Shown: positions 24,823-33,235 of the stretch, one piece after another | Layout: every line of letters begins with the position of its first letter | Numbering within the stretch: the first letter of the stretch is position 1 | Origin: an uncultured Christensenella sp. | Lineage (GTDB): Bacteria > Bacillota > Clostridia > Christensenellales > Borkfalkiaceae | Assembly (NCBI GenBank): GCA_910578195.1 | Contig: CAJTOY010000002.1 | Coordinates: 196,272-260,271 of the forward strand | Reading direction: 5' to 3' | Length of the DNA: 64,000 bases | Program-made: the position numbers and the translations under genes | The notes under the pieces: generated by a model | Database searches by the model: none | Told to the model about the DNA's origin: nothing | What the model saw: only the letters and a program-made list of their open reading frames with translations

Positions 24823-26247
24823 TTATTTTAACAGTTCTATTTCTTCTGCCTTTTTCTCTTGTTTCATCATCTTGTCGATTCCCATAAACAAAGCAACCGT
24901 AAGTCCTGCCGTTACGAGCATAGCAAGCAAATCGGCTATCGGTGCGGATACCAAAATTCCGTCCACACCGTAGAATATGGGCAATACGCAAATAAGCGGA
25001 ACAAAACAAATAATATCGCGTATAAGCGAAGTAAGTACCGCAAACACGGGTTTTCCCACCGCTTGGAAGAATATAGACGACATTTTAATCGTACAAGTGA
25101 ATATTACGAGCGCAAGGAAAATGCGGAACGTCTTACGGGCAAATTCCCAATAATCGTCGGGATTGGGTATGTTCGTCGGTTTCCCGAACATTCCCACAAC
25201 CGCGTCGGGCGCGGCTTCGAAAAGAATGGTCGCTATTGCCCCTACTACAACTGTACACAACAAAATCGAACGGTACAGTTTCTTTATCCTGTCGAAATTT
25301 CTCGCGCCCATATTAAAACCGATAATCGGCTGACAGCCGAGAACAATGCCCACGACGATATTGATAACCACCGTGAACACCTTACTCTCTATGCCTATTA
25401 CGGCAATGGGAATATCCGCGCCGTACTTTGACATAGAGCCGTATTTGGCAAGCATTATGTTACAAACGAGCGAAATGACGACTATCGTCATTTGCGTGAT
25501 GAGCGACGACAGACCGAGTTTGAACGCTTCGCCGTATGTTTTGAAATCGGGTATCAGACTTTTAAGAGTCAACTTAAAAGTCTTTGTGCGGAACAAATAA
25601 ATTATCGAAATGACGAACGACACGCATTGTCCTATAACCGTCGCCCACGCCGCGCCCGACATTCCCCACTTGCAAGCGAAAATGAAAATCGGGTCGAGTA
25701 CGATATTTACGACTGCGCCGGCAAGCATTGACAGCATGGACCACGACGGACTTCCGTCCGCGCGGACGACTGCGTTTATCATATTGGACAGCATATATAC
25801 CGGAAAGAAACCGAGTATGATATTGAAATATTCAACCGCATAGCCGATACTGTTTTCGGATGCACCGAACAGCGTGAGCATTTGCGTTTTGAGCGGATAG
25901 AATATTGCAAGCAATACAACGCTTACGATAACGGTAAGCGTCATACCCGTGCCTACGCACTTATGAATCTTGCCCGTATCGCCCTTGCCTTGATGAATGT
26001 TGATATACGCCGCCGAGCCGTCGCCGAAATACCACGCAAAACCCTGCGCGATAATGAATATCGGGAACACAACGCCCGTTGCGGCGTTGCCGAGCGTAGA
26101 CAGTTCGCTGTTGCCTACGAAAATTTGGTCAACGATATTATAGAGCGCCGCCACCAACAGCGACAGCACACACGGAATACAAAACTTGACCATTAGTTTG
26201 GATATTTTCTCTTTACCCAAAAAATCCGAACTTTGCACATTGTCCAT
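24823..26247 (-). CDS. MATE family efflux transporter
   Basis: The 474-residue protein has 12 membrane segments and the two-lobed MATE layout. The N-terminus FLGKEKISKLMVKFCIPCVLSLLVAALYNIVDQIFVGN and the second-lobe PIIGFNMGA are typical. It is driven by Na+ or H+ and exports cationic compounds; here it may protect against the same toxins or chelates as the neighbouring ABC transporters. Ribosome binding site GGAGA is 8 nt before the ATG. No clear promoter was seen between the terminator at 26311 and the start. Confidence 0.88.
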   Translation of the reverse strand: MDNVQSSDFLGKEKISKLMVKFCIPCVLSLLVAALYNIVDQIFVGNSELSTLGNAATGVVFPIFIIAQGFAWYFGDGSAAYINIHQGKGDTGKIHKCVGTGMTLTVIVSVVLLAIFYPLKTQMLTLFGASENSIGYAVEYFNIILGFFPVYMLSNMINAVVRADGSPSWSMLSMLAGAVVNIVLDPIFIFACKWGMSGAAWATVIGQCVSFVISIIYLFRTKTFKLTLKSLIPDFKTYGEAFKLGLSSLITQMTIVVISLVCNIMLAKYGSMSKYGADIPIAVIGIESKVFTVVINIVVGIVLGCQPIIGFNMGARNFDRIKKLYRSILLCTVVVGAIATILFEAAPDAVVGMFGKPTNIPNPDDYWEFARKTFRIFLALVIFTCTIKMSSIFFQAVGKPVFAVLTSLIRDIICFVPLICVLPIFYGVDGILVSAPIADLLAMLVTAGLTVALFMGIDKMMKQEKKAEEIELLK

Positions 26248-26310
26248 AAAAAATCTCCGTCAAAACGTATTCGTCTTTGTCGGAGTAAAGAGCGTCTGAA
26301 ACCTGCTTTG

Positions 26311-26352
26311 AACATAAAAACGGCGTAGAATCCCGTCGAAATTCTACGCCGT
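26311..26352 (-). terminator. Intrinsic terminator of the ABC pair
   Basis: ACGGCGTAGAAT (26320-26331) and ATTCTACGCCGT (26341-26352) form a 12-bp stem; on the minus strand TTTTTATG follows. The gap to the ABC stop at 26431 holds nothing else. Confidence 0.85.
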
Positions 26353-26430
26353 AAACTGCTGTTCAACGCTATATATTTTAGCAATTTTCGCTTGATTTGT
26401 CAAACAAAATTGCGTGCGTCCACTTCAAAA

Positions 26431-28149
26431 TTATGCACCCGTGCTTTGCAATTCAAGCATTTTGGCGTATATGCCGCCCTTTGCTTTGAGTTCTCGCGGC
26501 GTTCCATGCTCGGCAACTTTACCGCCCTGCAATACGACGATTTTTTCCGCGCCGTCCACCGTTCTCATACGGTGTGCTATAATAAGCACGGTCTTGTTTT
26601 GTATGAGCGCGGACAGCGCACGTTGTACTTCCGTTTCGTTTTCGGCGTCGAGCGACGCGGTGGCTTCGTCCATTATAACTATCGGCGCGTCTTTAAGCAT
26701 AGCGCGCGCTATGGATATTCTCTGCCGTTCGCCGCCCGACAGCATAGAGCCGTTTTCGCCTATCACTGTATTATAGCCGTTGGGTAACTTCTCAACAAAT
26801 TCGTCGCATTGCGCTTCACGCGCCACACGCAAAACTTCTTCGTCGGTTGCGCCTACCTTGCCGATTCGTATGTTTTCCATTACCGTGTTATTGAAAAGCG
26901 TTACGTCTTGGAATACAATCGAGTAGGCTTTCAACAATTCTTCTGGATCGACCGTTTTCACGTCCACGCCGCCGACCGCTACCGTGCCTTTATTCACGTC
27001 CCAAAACCTTGCGGCAAGTTTAGCCGCAGTAGATTTTCCGCCGCCGCTTTCACCGATGAGCGCAGTTACTTCGCCTTGCTTTGCCGTAAACGATACCCCG
27101 TCCAAAACCGTTTCGCCCGTGTTATATGCAAATCCCACGTTTTTGAACTCAATGTCGTACCCGTTCGGATTGAACGATTTATCGCCGCCCTGTTCCTCGT
27201 AATTCTCTATTTCGTTCATTCTGTCAATGTTTATCTGCAAACTGTTCATCGCCGCGAGATTTTGCAATGCGCCTGACAACGGCTCGTAAACGCGCGATAC
27301 GACAAGCAAAAACATAAAGAACGTGATGAGCGAAAGTGTTCCGCTTATAAGCAGCATACCGCCGACAAGTGCAACCGTCGCTATACCGAGTTTGAGTATC
27401 ATCTGCGCCGGAACGACGAACATAGCCGAGCCGAGTTCGCTCTTTATCTGCCGCCCTTCCATTTTTCGGATTTTCTTATTCAATCCGTCCAAATACTTCT
27501 TTTCGGCATTATTGCTTTTTAAGTCGCGCACGGTATCTAAACATTCCTGTATTCCGTCCTGCACCGCTACGCTTGCTTGATTTTGTTTTCTTTGAAAATG
27601 GTTTTGCGCTTTCTTTGAAAAGGCTACGATAACAAGCGCAACGGGGAACACCCACAATGCCGCAAGCGCCATACGCCAATCAAACGCAAACATACCGATT
27701 GACACAATGAGTGCAGATATAATAGAACCCCAAAACTGCGGAACGTAATGCGACATCATTTGTTCGGTAACTTGCACGTCGCCCATAACCGTATTCGTCA
27801 AGTCCGCCAAATCCTTTTTACCGAAGAACGACAGCGGCAACTTTCTCAACTTTTCGGCAAGTCCCACGCGCTTTATTCCAGATTCGCGGTAGGTAGAAAA
27901 ATAAGTTGCATTGTATTTCCAAAAGTTTGTAAGCACTATAAGCACAAGCGCAACAGCGATGCCGAAGCCGTAAAAATAATAATGACTTGTAGGCACTGCG
28001 CCTTTCAATAAATCGTCCGTCAGATAATACAAAAGCGATACGGGCAACATTAGCGCAAGCCCCTCGACCGCACAAGCGACTACAGCCCAAATAAAGCCTT
28101 TTGCTCCGCGCTCGGACAGCGCGTATTTTTTCATTATATACTTTATCAT
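26431..28149 (-). CDS. ABC transporter, fused permease-ATPase (second pair, half 2)
   Basis: This 572-residue protein has six membrane segments and an ATPase with GESGGGKSTAAKLA, MLSGGERQRISIARA and IVIMDEATASLDAENE. The start at 28149 (MIKYIMKKYAL) is set by an ATGA overlap with the upstream partner and by GGAGGTG 3-9 nt upstream. With its partner it resembles the YbtPQ/IrtAB group that handles siderophores or metal chelates, including the RFWDVN... region. The direction of transport cannot be told. Confidence 0.85.
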   Translation of the reverse strand: MIKYIMKKYALSERGAKGFIWAVVACAVEGLALMLPVSLLYYLTDDLLKGAVPTSHYYFYGFGIAVALVLIVLTNFWKYNATYFSTYRESGIKRVGLAEKLRKLPLSFFGKKDLADLTNTVMGDVQVTEQMMSHYVPQFWGSIISALIVSIGMFAFDWRMALAALWVFPVALVIVAFSKKAQNHFQRKQNQASVAVQDGIQECLDTVRDLKSNNAEKKYLDGLNKKIRKMEGRQIKSELGSAMFVVPAQMILKLGIATVALVGGMLLISGTLSLITFFMFLLVVSRVYEPLSGALQNLAAMNSLQINIDRMNEIENYEEQGGDKSFNPNGYDIEFKNVGFAYNTGETVLDGVSFTAKQGEVTALIGESGGGKSTAAKLAARFWDVNKGTVAVGGVDVKTVDPEELLKAYSIVFQDVTLFNNTVMENIRIGKVGATDEEVLRVAREAQCDEFVEKLPNGYNTVIGENGSMLSGGERQRISIARAMLKDAPIVIMDEATASLDAENETEVQRALSALIQNKTVLIIAHRMRTVDGAEKIVVLQGGKVAEHGTPRELKAKGGIYAKMLELQSTGA

Positions 28150-29924
28150 TTTGCACCTCCTACTTTCCAGCCGATAGAAGTCTGATAGTCTTTCCACATC
28201 TTCGCATACAGCGATCCACTCTTTACAAGTTCGTCGTGCGTTCCTGCGTCCTCGATTTGTCCGTCTTTAAGAACAAATATCTTTTCCGCGTTTCTCACGG
28301 TGGTCAGTCTATGCGCTATCATTATGACCGTTTTATCTTTGGACAGTTCAGCAAACGCCTTCTGTACCAACGCTTCGTTTTCGGGGTCGGCGAACGCCGT
28401 CGCTTCGTCGAGTACGATAATGGGCGCATTTTTCAGCATTACTCTCGCTATTGCTATTCTCTGCTGTTCACCGCCCGACAAATACACGCCTTTGGTACCT
28501 ATGACGGTATTAATGCCATCGGGTAGTTTAGCGATTATATCGTCGCACTGCGCTTTATGCAAGGCGTTCAAAACTTCCACCTCGCTTGCGTGCGGCTTGG
28601 ATAAGCGCACATTTTCCAATATAGACGTTTTCAATAATTTGCTGTCTTGGAACACATACGACACGTTGTTCATAAGTTCTTCGTGCTTTATGTTCTTCAC
28701 GTTCACGCCGCCGATTTTAACCGAGCCTTCGCGCACGTCCCAAAACCGCGAAATAAGTCCTGCGACAGTTGTTTTTCCTCCGCCGCTCGGTCCGACAAAC
28801 GCTACCGTCTGACCTGCGCTTACTTTGAACGACACGTTAGAGAGTGCGTCCGTTTCGGCGTTAGAGTAACGGAACGACACGCCGCTAAACTCTACCGAAT
28901 TATCTTCGGGCGTTTCACCCTTTACCGCTTCGGGCAACGGCTTTAAGTCAAGTATAGAGTGAACACGTTGCAAGGCGTCGGCAACCACCATACCGTTCTC
29001 GCTCATATACAAAACTTTCATAAGCGAAGTTGTTAGTATAGGCGTGAATATAACGTAGAATATAAAATTCATTAGCGTGTTCAGCGCAATCGCTTCGCCG
29101 CCTGCAAGGATAAGCGCAAGCGAGATTAAAAATGCAAACGTGCTGTTTATGAACATTGTAAACAGTATCATTGACGGACGGCATTTTTTACAGTAGGCAA
29201 CGCAATAATTATGATAGTTGTCTATCGAGCCTTGAAACTTCTTAAACGAGCGCACCGTCTGACCGAACGTCTTGACTACGGGAACACCGCGTACATATTC
29301 CACCGCCTGATTATTCATATCTTCGAGCGCATTGTTGTAGGCTTTCATATCCTGCGCCATTTTCGGTCCTGCCATTTTCCACATACAAACAAATGCGAGA
29401 AGAACGGGCAATAAACTGATTAGACCGAACCGCCAATCGAATAGGAACAACACCACAATCAATCCGATAGGCGTTGCGATTGCCCCTGCCATATCGGGCA
29501 GTTGGTGTGCGAGATACGTTTCGGTCGCCGCACTACTGTCGTTTACTATGCGGCGCACTTTTCCGCTACCCGCTTCGCCGATAAAGCCGAGCGGCAATTC
29601 GGATATATGCTTCATAGTCTTTTTACGCATATTACCCGCGATTCTGAACGCCGACAAGTGCGAACACATAAGCGCGCCGACGTAAATCAGAATGGATGCA
29701 AGCGCAAATACAACCGCCATCCAACCGTTAAACACGATATTCGTTGCCTGTGAAAAATCCGGCGCAACTTCTATCACTTCCTTTATGATAAAGAAAATGT
29801 AGACGAACGGCACAAGCGCAAGCGCCGCACTGATAACCGACAGCACCCAAGACGAATAAGTTAGATACTTATGCTTTCCTGCGTATTGCATAAGTTCGGC
29901 AAGATTACCTTTCTTCTTTTTCAT
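28146..29924 (-). CDS. ABC transporter, fused permease-ATPase (second pair, half 1)
   Basis: This 592-residue protein has six membrane segments and an ATPase domain with GPSGGGKTTVAGLISRFW, YLSGGEQQRIAIARV and IIVLDEATAFADPENE. It has a strong ribosome binding site (AGGAGG) and lies after a promoter region with a DtxR box (29995-30012). Partner overlaps by 4 bp. Iron- or manganese-regulated chelate transport is inferred from the box. Confidence 0.85.
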   Translation of the reverse strand: MKKKKGNLAELMQYAGKHKYLTYSSWVLSVISAALALVPFVYIFFIIKEVIEVAPDFSQATNIVFNGWMAVVFALASILIYVGALMCSHLSAFRIAGNMRKKTMKHISELPLGFIGEAGSGKVRRIVNDSSAATETYLAHQLPDMAGAIATPIGLIVVLFLFDWRFGLISLLPVLLAFVCMWKMAGPKMAQDMKAYNNALEDMNNQAVEYVRGVPVVKTFGQTVRSFKKFQGSIDNYHNYCVAYCKKCRPSMILFTMFINSTFAFLISLALILAGGEAIALNTLMNFIFYVIFTPILTTSLMKVLYMSENGMVVADALQRVHSILDLKPLPEAVKGETPEDNSVEFSGVSFRYSNAETDALSNVSFKVSAGQTVAFVGPSGGGKTTVAGLISRFWDVREGSVKIGGVNVKNIKHEELMNNVSYVFQDSKLLKTSILENVRLSKPHASEVEVLNALHKAQCDDIIAKLPDGINTVIGTKGVYLSGGEQQRIAIARVMLKNAPIIVLDEATAFADPENEALVQKAFAELSKDKTVIMIAHRLTTVRNAEKIFVLKDGQIEDAGTHDELVKSGSLYAKMWKDYQTSIGWKVGGAK

Positions 29925-29994
29925 TGATTACTACCTCCTGTTAGGATTTTCATTTTTTATAAAACCTCCTTGAATTTATTTGACTGTTTTATTT

Positions 29995-30012
29995 AGTTAG
30001 TTAAGACTAACT
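29995..30012. promoter_or_regulatory. DtxR-type box of the second ABC operon
   Basis: AGTTAGT (29995-30001) and ACTAACT (30006-30012) are perfect 7-bp arms around TAAG, the same geometry as the box at 24193. Transcription of the ABC pair would be repressed in metal-rich conditions. Confidence 0.75.
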
Positions 30013-30054
30013 CATACCCGTTAAAAAAGAGATTTTGATAATCTCTAATCTAAC

Positions 30055-30699
30055 TTATTTAAGCGACTTTTGCCAGTCCGTAGGCAAGCCGAGTAATTTG
30101 TCCCACCCTGCGTTGAAAAAGTCTTGCACTTGCTTTATATACCCTCTCGCTTCTTCTCGCGGCAAATCGTGGGCGACCACCTCGAATATTCCGTTGAACA
30201 TCGCACTCGACAACATATGGCTTAAATCCGCGCGAACTACGTTCATCTTAATACCTGCGTCGTTCAACTGTTTTATAAAGCGCACGGTATTTGCCGTTTC
30301 GACGTCTATCATTTTGTCAATGTAGTATTCGTAACCGCTTCCCGCGCTCTTGCACACTATTAGTTTGAATGCGTCGAAGTTATCGTATATTATATCAATC
30401 ATTACGTCTACTTTTGAATCGACGTAAGTGTGCATTTCGTTATACTGTCTTTCGGGCGGAAACGTTGCAAACTCATCTTCCGTGCCGGAAAAGTAATCGA
30501 ACAGTTTATCTGCCGCTTCGCCTACAAGTTCTTTGAACAGTTGGCTCTTGTCCGCAAAACGTCCGTACACCATTCCCGTCGTATATCCCGACTTCTCGGC
30601 AATCGAACGCATAGACGCGCCCTCGAAGCCTTTTTGCATAAACTCCTCTTTTGCGCACTCCAATATCTTTTCTACTGCAATTTCGTCTTTCTTTTTCAT
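30055..30699 (-). CDS. TetR-family transcriptional regulator
   Basis: This 214-residue protein has an N-terminal HTH (KILECAKEEFMQKGFEGASMRSIAEKSGYTTGMVYGRFADK) and a variable C-terminal ligand domain. It lies in front of the ABC pair, and its own promoter carries two operator copies, so it is likely an autorepressor that responds to an ABC or MATE substrate. Only 9 bp separate the -10 box and the ATG, so its leader would be very short. It is the last gene at the right end of the island. Confidence 0.85.
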   Translation of the reverse strand: MKKKDEIAVEKILECAKEEFMQKGFEGASMRSIAEKSGYTTGMVYGRFADKSQLFKELVGEAADKLFDYFSGTEDEFATFPPERQYNEMHTYVDSKVDVMIDIIYDNFDAFKLIVCKSAGSGYEYYIDKMIDVETANTVRFIKQLNDAGIKMNVVRADLSHMLSSAMFNGIFEVVAHDLPREEARGYIKQVQDFFNAGWDKLLGLPTDWQKSLK

Positions 30700-30738
30700 A
30701 ACACCGTTATTATAACACCGTTATTTTATTTTTGTCAA
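30698..30738. promoter_or_regulatory. TetR promoter with tandem operators
   Basis: On the minus strand TTGACA (30738-30733), 18 bp, TATAAT (30714-30709). ATAACACCGTTAT occurs twice, at 30698-30710 and 30712-30724, 14 bp apart. Each copy is symmetrical (ATAAC, ACC, GTTAT). They cover the -10 box and the start codon. Confidence 0.75.
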
Positions 30739-30753
30739 CTGTTTATTTCAAAT

Positions 30754-30797
30754 AAAAAGAAAAGAAACCTGAATTGCAAGTTCCTTTTCTTTTTGAC
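30754..30797. terminator. Terminator-like hairpin near the right end of the island
   Basis: AAAAAGAAAAGAAAC (30754-30768) pairs with GTTCCTTTTCTTTTT (30780-30794) with one mismatch. Ten-base loop. It may block read-through from or into the island. Between it and 30840 nothing is seen. Confidence 0.65.
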
Positions 30798-30878
30798 TCG
30801 CCCTTATAAGGTTCATTCCGATTAAAATTTAGTTTTTCATAAATTCCCTATGGAACACACCTTTACGGCGGGCGTTTT

Positions 30879-31748
30879 TTAAATCATTCCGCAAGCCATC
30901 TCGATTACGTTGACGATGAGTCCCGCGGCGACAGATATTAAATACAGTGTGAGCACGAACATAATGTTGCGCTTAATTCTTTTGGTGTTTTTAAAAAGCA
31001 CGACCAGCCCCAGCCCCGCGTTCGCGCAAAGCCCCGCGACGCAGCTTCCGAAGGTTATTCCGCCGTGGATATAGGTGCCCGTTATAATCGCGCTGGAAGC
31101 GCAGTTGGGTATAAGCCCTATAAGCGAGGTTATGAACGGCTGGAAGTACACGCCGCCTATCATTGCGGAGGCTATCGTTTCCTCGCCGACCTGCGCAATC
31201 ACAAACCCGAAAATGAGGTTTACGATTAACAGATAGAACGCAATCAGCAGCGAGTGCAGCAGCGGATTTAAAAGATACAGCTTTAAATTGCTTTCGCCCT
31301 CGTGCTCCCGCCCGCAGGAGTAGGCGTGAATTTCCTCCTCGCATTCGTTTGAAAGCTTTTCGGCGGAATAGAGGAAGTTTACGAGATACCCCACTCCCAC
31401 GCCCACGAGCAGCTTTATAACCACCAGAGGCATTATCGCCGCCGCGGCGGTACCGCTCGACAGAAGGATTATAAAGGCTTCGTCCGAGGTCGCAATAAGG
31501 ACGGCGAGCAAGGTGCCCGTTCTTATCAAGCCTCTGTCATAGAGTTTTGCCGCCATTACCGAAAAGCCGCACTGCGGAATTAAACCCGTAGCGGAGCCGA
31601 TTAAAGGCGCAAGATTGCCCTGTAAAATTTTATGGTTGCGCGTGAACGTGGTCTTATGCTCGATAAACTCAATCAAAATGTAAATGACGAGCAGGAACGG
31701 AAAGACCTTTAACGTATCCAAAAACGCGTCTAAAATAATGTCCCACAT
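30879..31748 (-). CDS. Putative heavy-metal exporter (ArsP_2/manganese transporter-like)
   Basis: This 289-residue membrane protein has ~8-9 segments and two similar halves. GLIPQCGFSVMAAKLYDRGLI and GLIPNCASSAIITGTYIHGG both carry a Pro-(Asn/Gln)-Cys motif in a membrane loop, as in the putative ten-segment heavy-metal exporters annotated as manganese transporters. The middle has EEEIHAYSCGREHE. TATAAT lies at 31763-31768, 14 bp before the ATG. Its 3' end lies in the terminator that was split by the island, so it is the right flanking gene. Confidence 0.75.
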   Translation of the reverse strand: MWDIILDAFLDTLKVFPFLLVIYILIEFIEHKTTFTRNHKILQGNLAPLIGSATGLIPQCGFSVMAAKLYDRGLIRTGTLLAVLIATSDEAFIILLSSGTAAAAIMPLVVIKLLVGVGVGYLVNFLYSAEKLSNECEEEIHAYSCGREHEGESNLKLYLLNPLLHSLLIAFYLLIVNLIFGFVIAQVGEETIASAMIGGVYFQPFITSLIGLIPNCASSAIITGTYIHGGITFGSCVAGLCANAGLGLVVLFKNTKRIKRNIMFVLTLYLISVAAGLIVNVIEMACGMI

Positions 31749-31793
31749 AAACGTTCTATCTTATTATATACAATGCTTTGTTTTTTTAAACGC

Positions 31794-31817
31794 AAAACCC
31801 CCTCAAAAGGGGGTTTT
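31794..31817 (-). terminator. Intrinsic terminator after the degenerate ABC ATPase
   Basis: AAAACCCCC and GGGGGTTTT form a 9-bp stem with a 6-nt loop. Between it and the ATPase stop (31818-31925) lies an open -1 frame of ~38 codons without a start, ending exactly at the hairpin, together with four short inverted repeats. Confidence 0.85.
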
Positions 31818-31925
31818 AACCGGACAATTCTATATCCGGACAGCCCTCGATATATCGCGGGCAACAGTATTGTTTCGTACCGAAAACGGTTTTACGCCCG
31901 AATTTCGGCTTATCCCTGATTGAAT

Positions 31926-33143
31926 TTACCGTTTTTTCTTTTTGTCGGCTTTCTTTTCTTTGAATTTTTCCTTGACTTCCTCTTCCTCTTTAAACGTCAT
32001 GGGCACGTAGTCCGCTTCCGCGAAATCGGTCTTTATATAGCCCTCGTCGCGACCGAGAAGAGTCAGACGCGTTTCGCCGTCGAAAAGGTAAATTCTGTCG
32101 GTATCGATTTTCAGCTTGGTCTTGGCACCCGCGGAAACGCCCTCCGCGGCGGATACGACCAGCGAGTGCGAGAAAAGCTCGCATTCGGCGTAAACCCTTC
32201 CGTTGTCGCTTTCGACTTTGGACACCGTCGTATCGAAGCCCTCTGACGAGGTTTGCGCGTCCTCGGGGCGGATACCCACGATAACCGTCTTGTCGGCGTT
32301 CGCATACACGTCTATATCCGCAAATCTCTTTATTATCTTTTCAGAGAGAGGGATTTTCAGCCCGCCCTCTTCGGCGAACACGCCGTTTTCGTCCTTGATA
32401 ATTTTCGCTTTGTTAATAAAGTTTATCGACGGCGCGCCGATATAGAAAGCGACGTACGCGTTTGCGGGGTAGTCGTAGAGGTTCGCGGGCAAATCGAACT
32501 GCTGTAAAATTCCGTTTTTCAGCACCGCAATTCTCGTTCCGACGGTCATCGCCTCGGCGACGTTTTTCGTCGCGTAGACGAACGTACCCTCCATTCTCGC
32601 CTGCAAGTTTATTATAACGTTCAAAAGCTCGGCTTTGAGCTTGTCGTCGAGCCCCGACAAGGGCTCGTCCAGAAGATAAAGCTTGGGCTCGCGCACGATT
32701 GCCCTGCCTATGGCGACTCTCTGCTTCTGCGCCGCGGTCAATGCCTTAGGCTTGCGGTACAACACGTCGGTAAGCCCTAAAATTTCCGCCGCGGATTTGA
32801 CGCGCTGTTCGATAAGCGTAGGCGAAGCCTTTCTCGCTTTGAGTCCGAAGCCCATATTGTCGAACACCGAAAGCGCGGGATAGAGAGTATTGCTTTTAAA
32901 CACCATAGCGACTTCTCTGTCCTTGGGCTCAACCTCGGTGACGTCCTTGCCGCCGATAAAAATTTCGCCCGACGAAGCTTCTTCGAGCCCCGCAATCACC
33001 CTTAAAAGGGTCGACTTGCCGCTGGCTTCCCCGCCGACGATTACTATAAATTCCTTATCCTTTGTTTCAAACTTTATGTCGTAAAGCGCAAGACTGCCCG
33101 AAGGAAAAATCTTGTCCACTCCGTTTACTTTCAAACTCGCCAT
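31926..33143 (-). CDS. Orphan MalK/UgpC-type ABC ATPase with degenerate motifs
   Basis: The 405-residue protein looks like a sugar-importer ATPase with a C-terminal TOBE region (IVGIRPED). Walker A is intact (VGGEASGKST, 36-45), and so is Walker B with the catalytic Glu (LYLLDE, 155-160). The Q-loop Gln is Lys83 (VFKSNTLYP), the LSGGQ signature is LTAAQ (135-139), and the switch His is Lys193 (ATKNVAEAM). No permease or binding protein genes are near. It may be a regulatory or inactive ATPase. The start at 33143 (MASLKV) is set by AAGGAG. It ends in a Lys/Glu-rich tail. Confidence 0.85.
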   Translation of the reverse strand: MASLKVNGVDKIFPSGSLALYDIKFETKDKEFIVIVGGEASGKSTLLRVIAGLEEASSGEIFIGGKDVTEVEPKDREVAMVFKSNTLYPALSVFDNMGFGLKARKASPTLIEQRVKSAAEILGLTDVLYRKPKALTAAQKQRVAIGRAIVREPKLYLLDEPLSGLDDKLKAELLNVIINLQARMEGTFVYATKNVAEAMTVGTRIAVLKNGILQQFDLPANLYDYPANAYVAFYIGAPSINFINKAKIIKDENGVFAEEGGLKIPLSEKIIKRFADIDVYANADKTVIVGIRPEDAQTSSEGFDTTVSKVESDNGRVYAECELFSHSLVVSAAEGVSAGAKTKLKIDTDRIYLFDGETRLTLLGRDEGYIKTDFAEADYVPMTFKEEEEVKEKFKEKKADKKKKR

Positions 33144-33200
33144 ATTAAAACTCCTTTTTGATATGATAACATAAAATAATCCGTTAATCAACAGATTTTG

Positions 33201-33229
33201 TTGTATTTTATATGCGGAAGTGCTAAACT
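33201..33229 (+). promoter_or_regulatory. Leaderless-type promoter of queH
   Basis: TTGTAT (33201-33206), 17 bp ending TGC, TAAACT (33224-33229), then only 6 bp to the ATG at 33236. No ribosome binding site. Confidence 0.7.
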
Positions 33230-33235
33230 TGATAT

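Larger units (their letters stand above)
15744..30871. mobile_element. Approximately 15.1-kb mobile island inserted in a terminator
   Basis: Left of the junction lies AAAAACGCCCGCCG (15720-15733), TACG and CGGCGG (15738-15743). Right of it lies CGGCGG (30866-30871) followed by GCGTTTTTT. Removing the island with one CGGCGG copy gives a perfect 14-bp stem with a TACG loop and T-tail, a normal terminator between the convergent XRE gene (15257) and exporter gene (30879). The ends carry inverted motifs: GGTGTCATAGGGA at the left (15742-15754) and, read inward from the right, GGTGTGTTCCATAGGGA (30861-30845). A decayed serine recombinase fragment lies just inside the left end. Cargo: ECF and ABC transporters, metal regulators, MATE pump and TetR. 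The exact ends are uncertain by a few bases. Confidence 0.75.

Noticed and set aside
31749..31925. Manganese (yybP-ykoY) riboswitch before the putative exporter
   Set aside because: The TATAAT at 31763 would start the RNA only a few bases before the ATG, and the upstream hairpins belong to the terminator of the ATPase gene.
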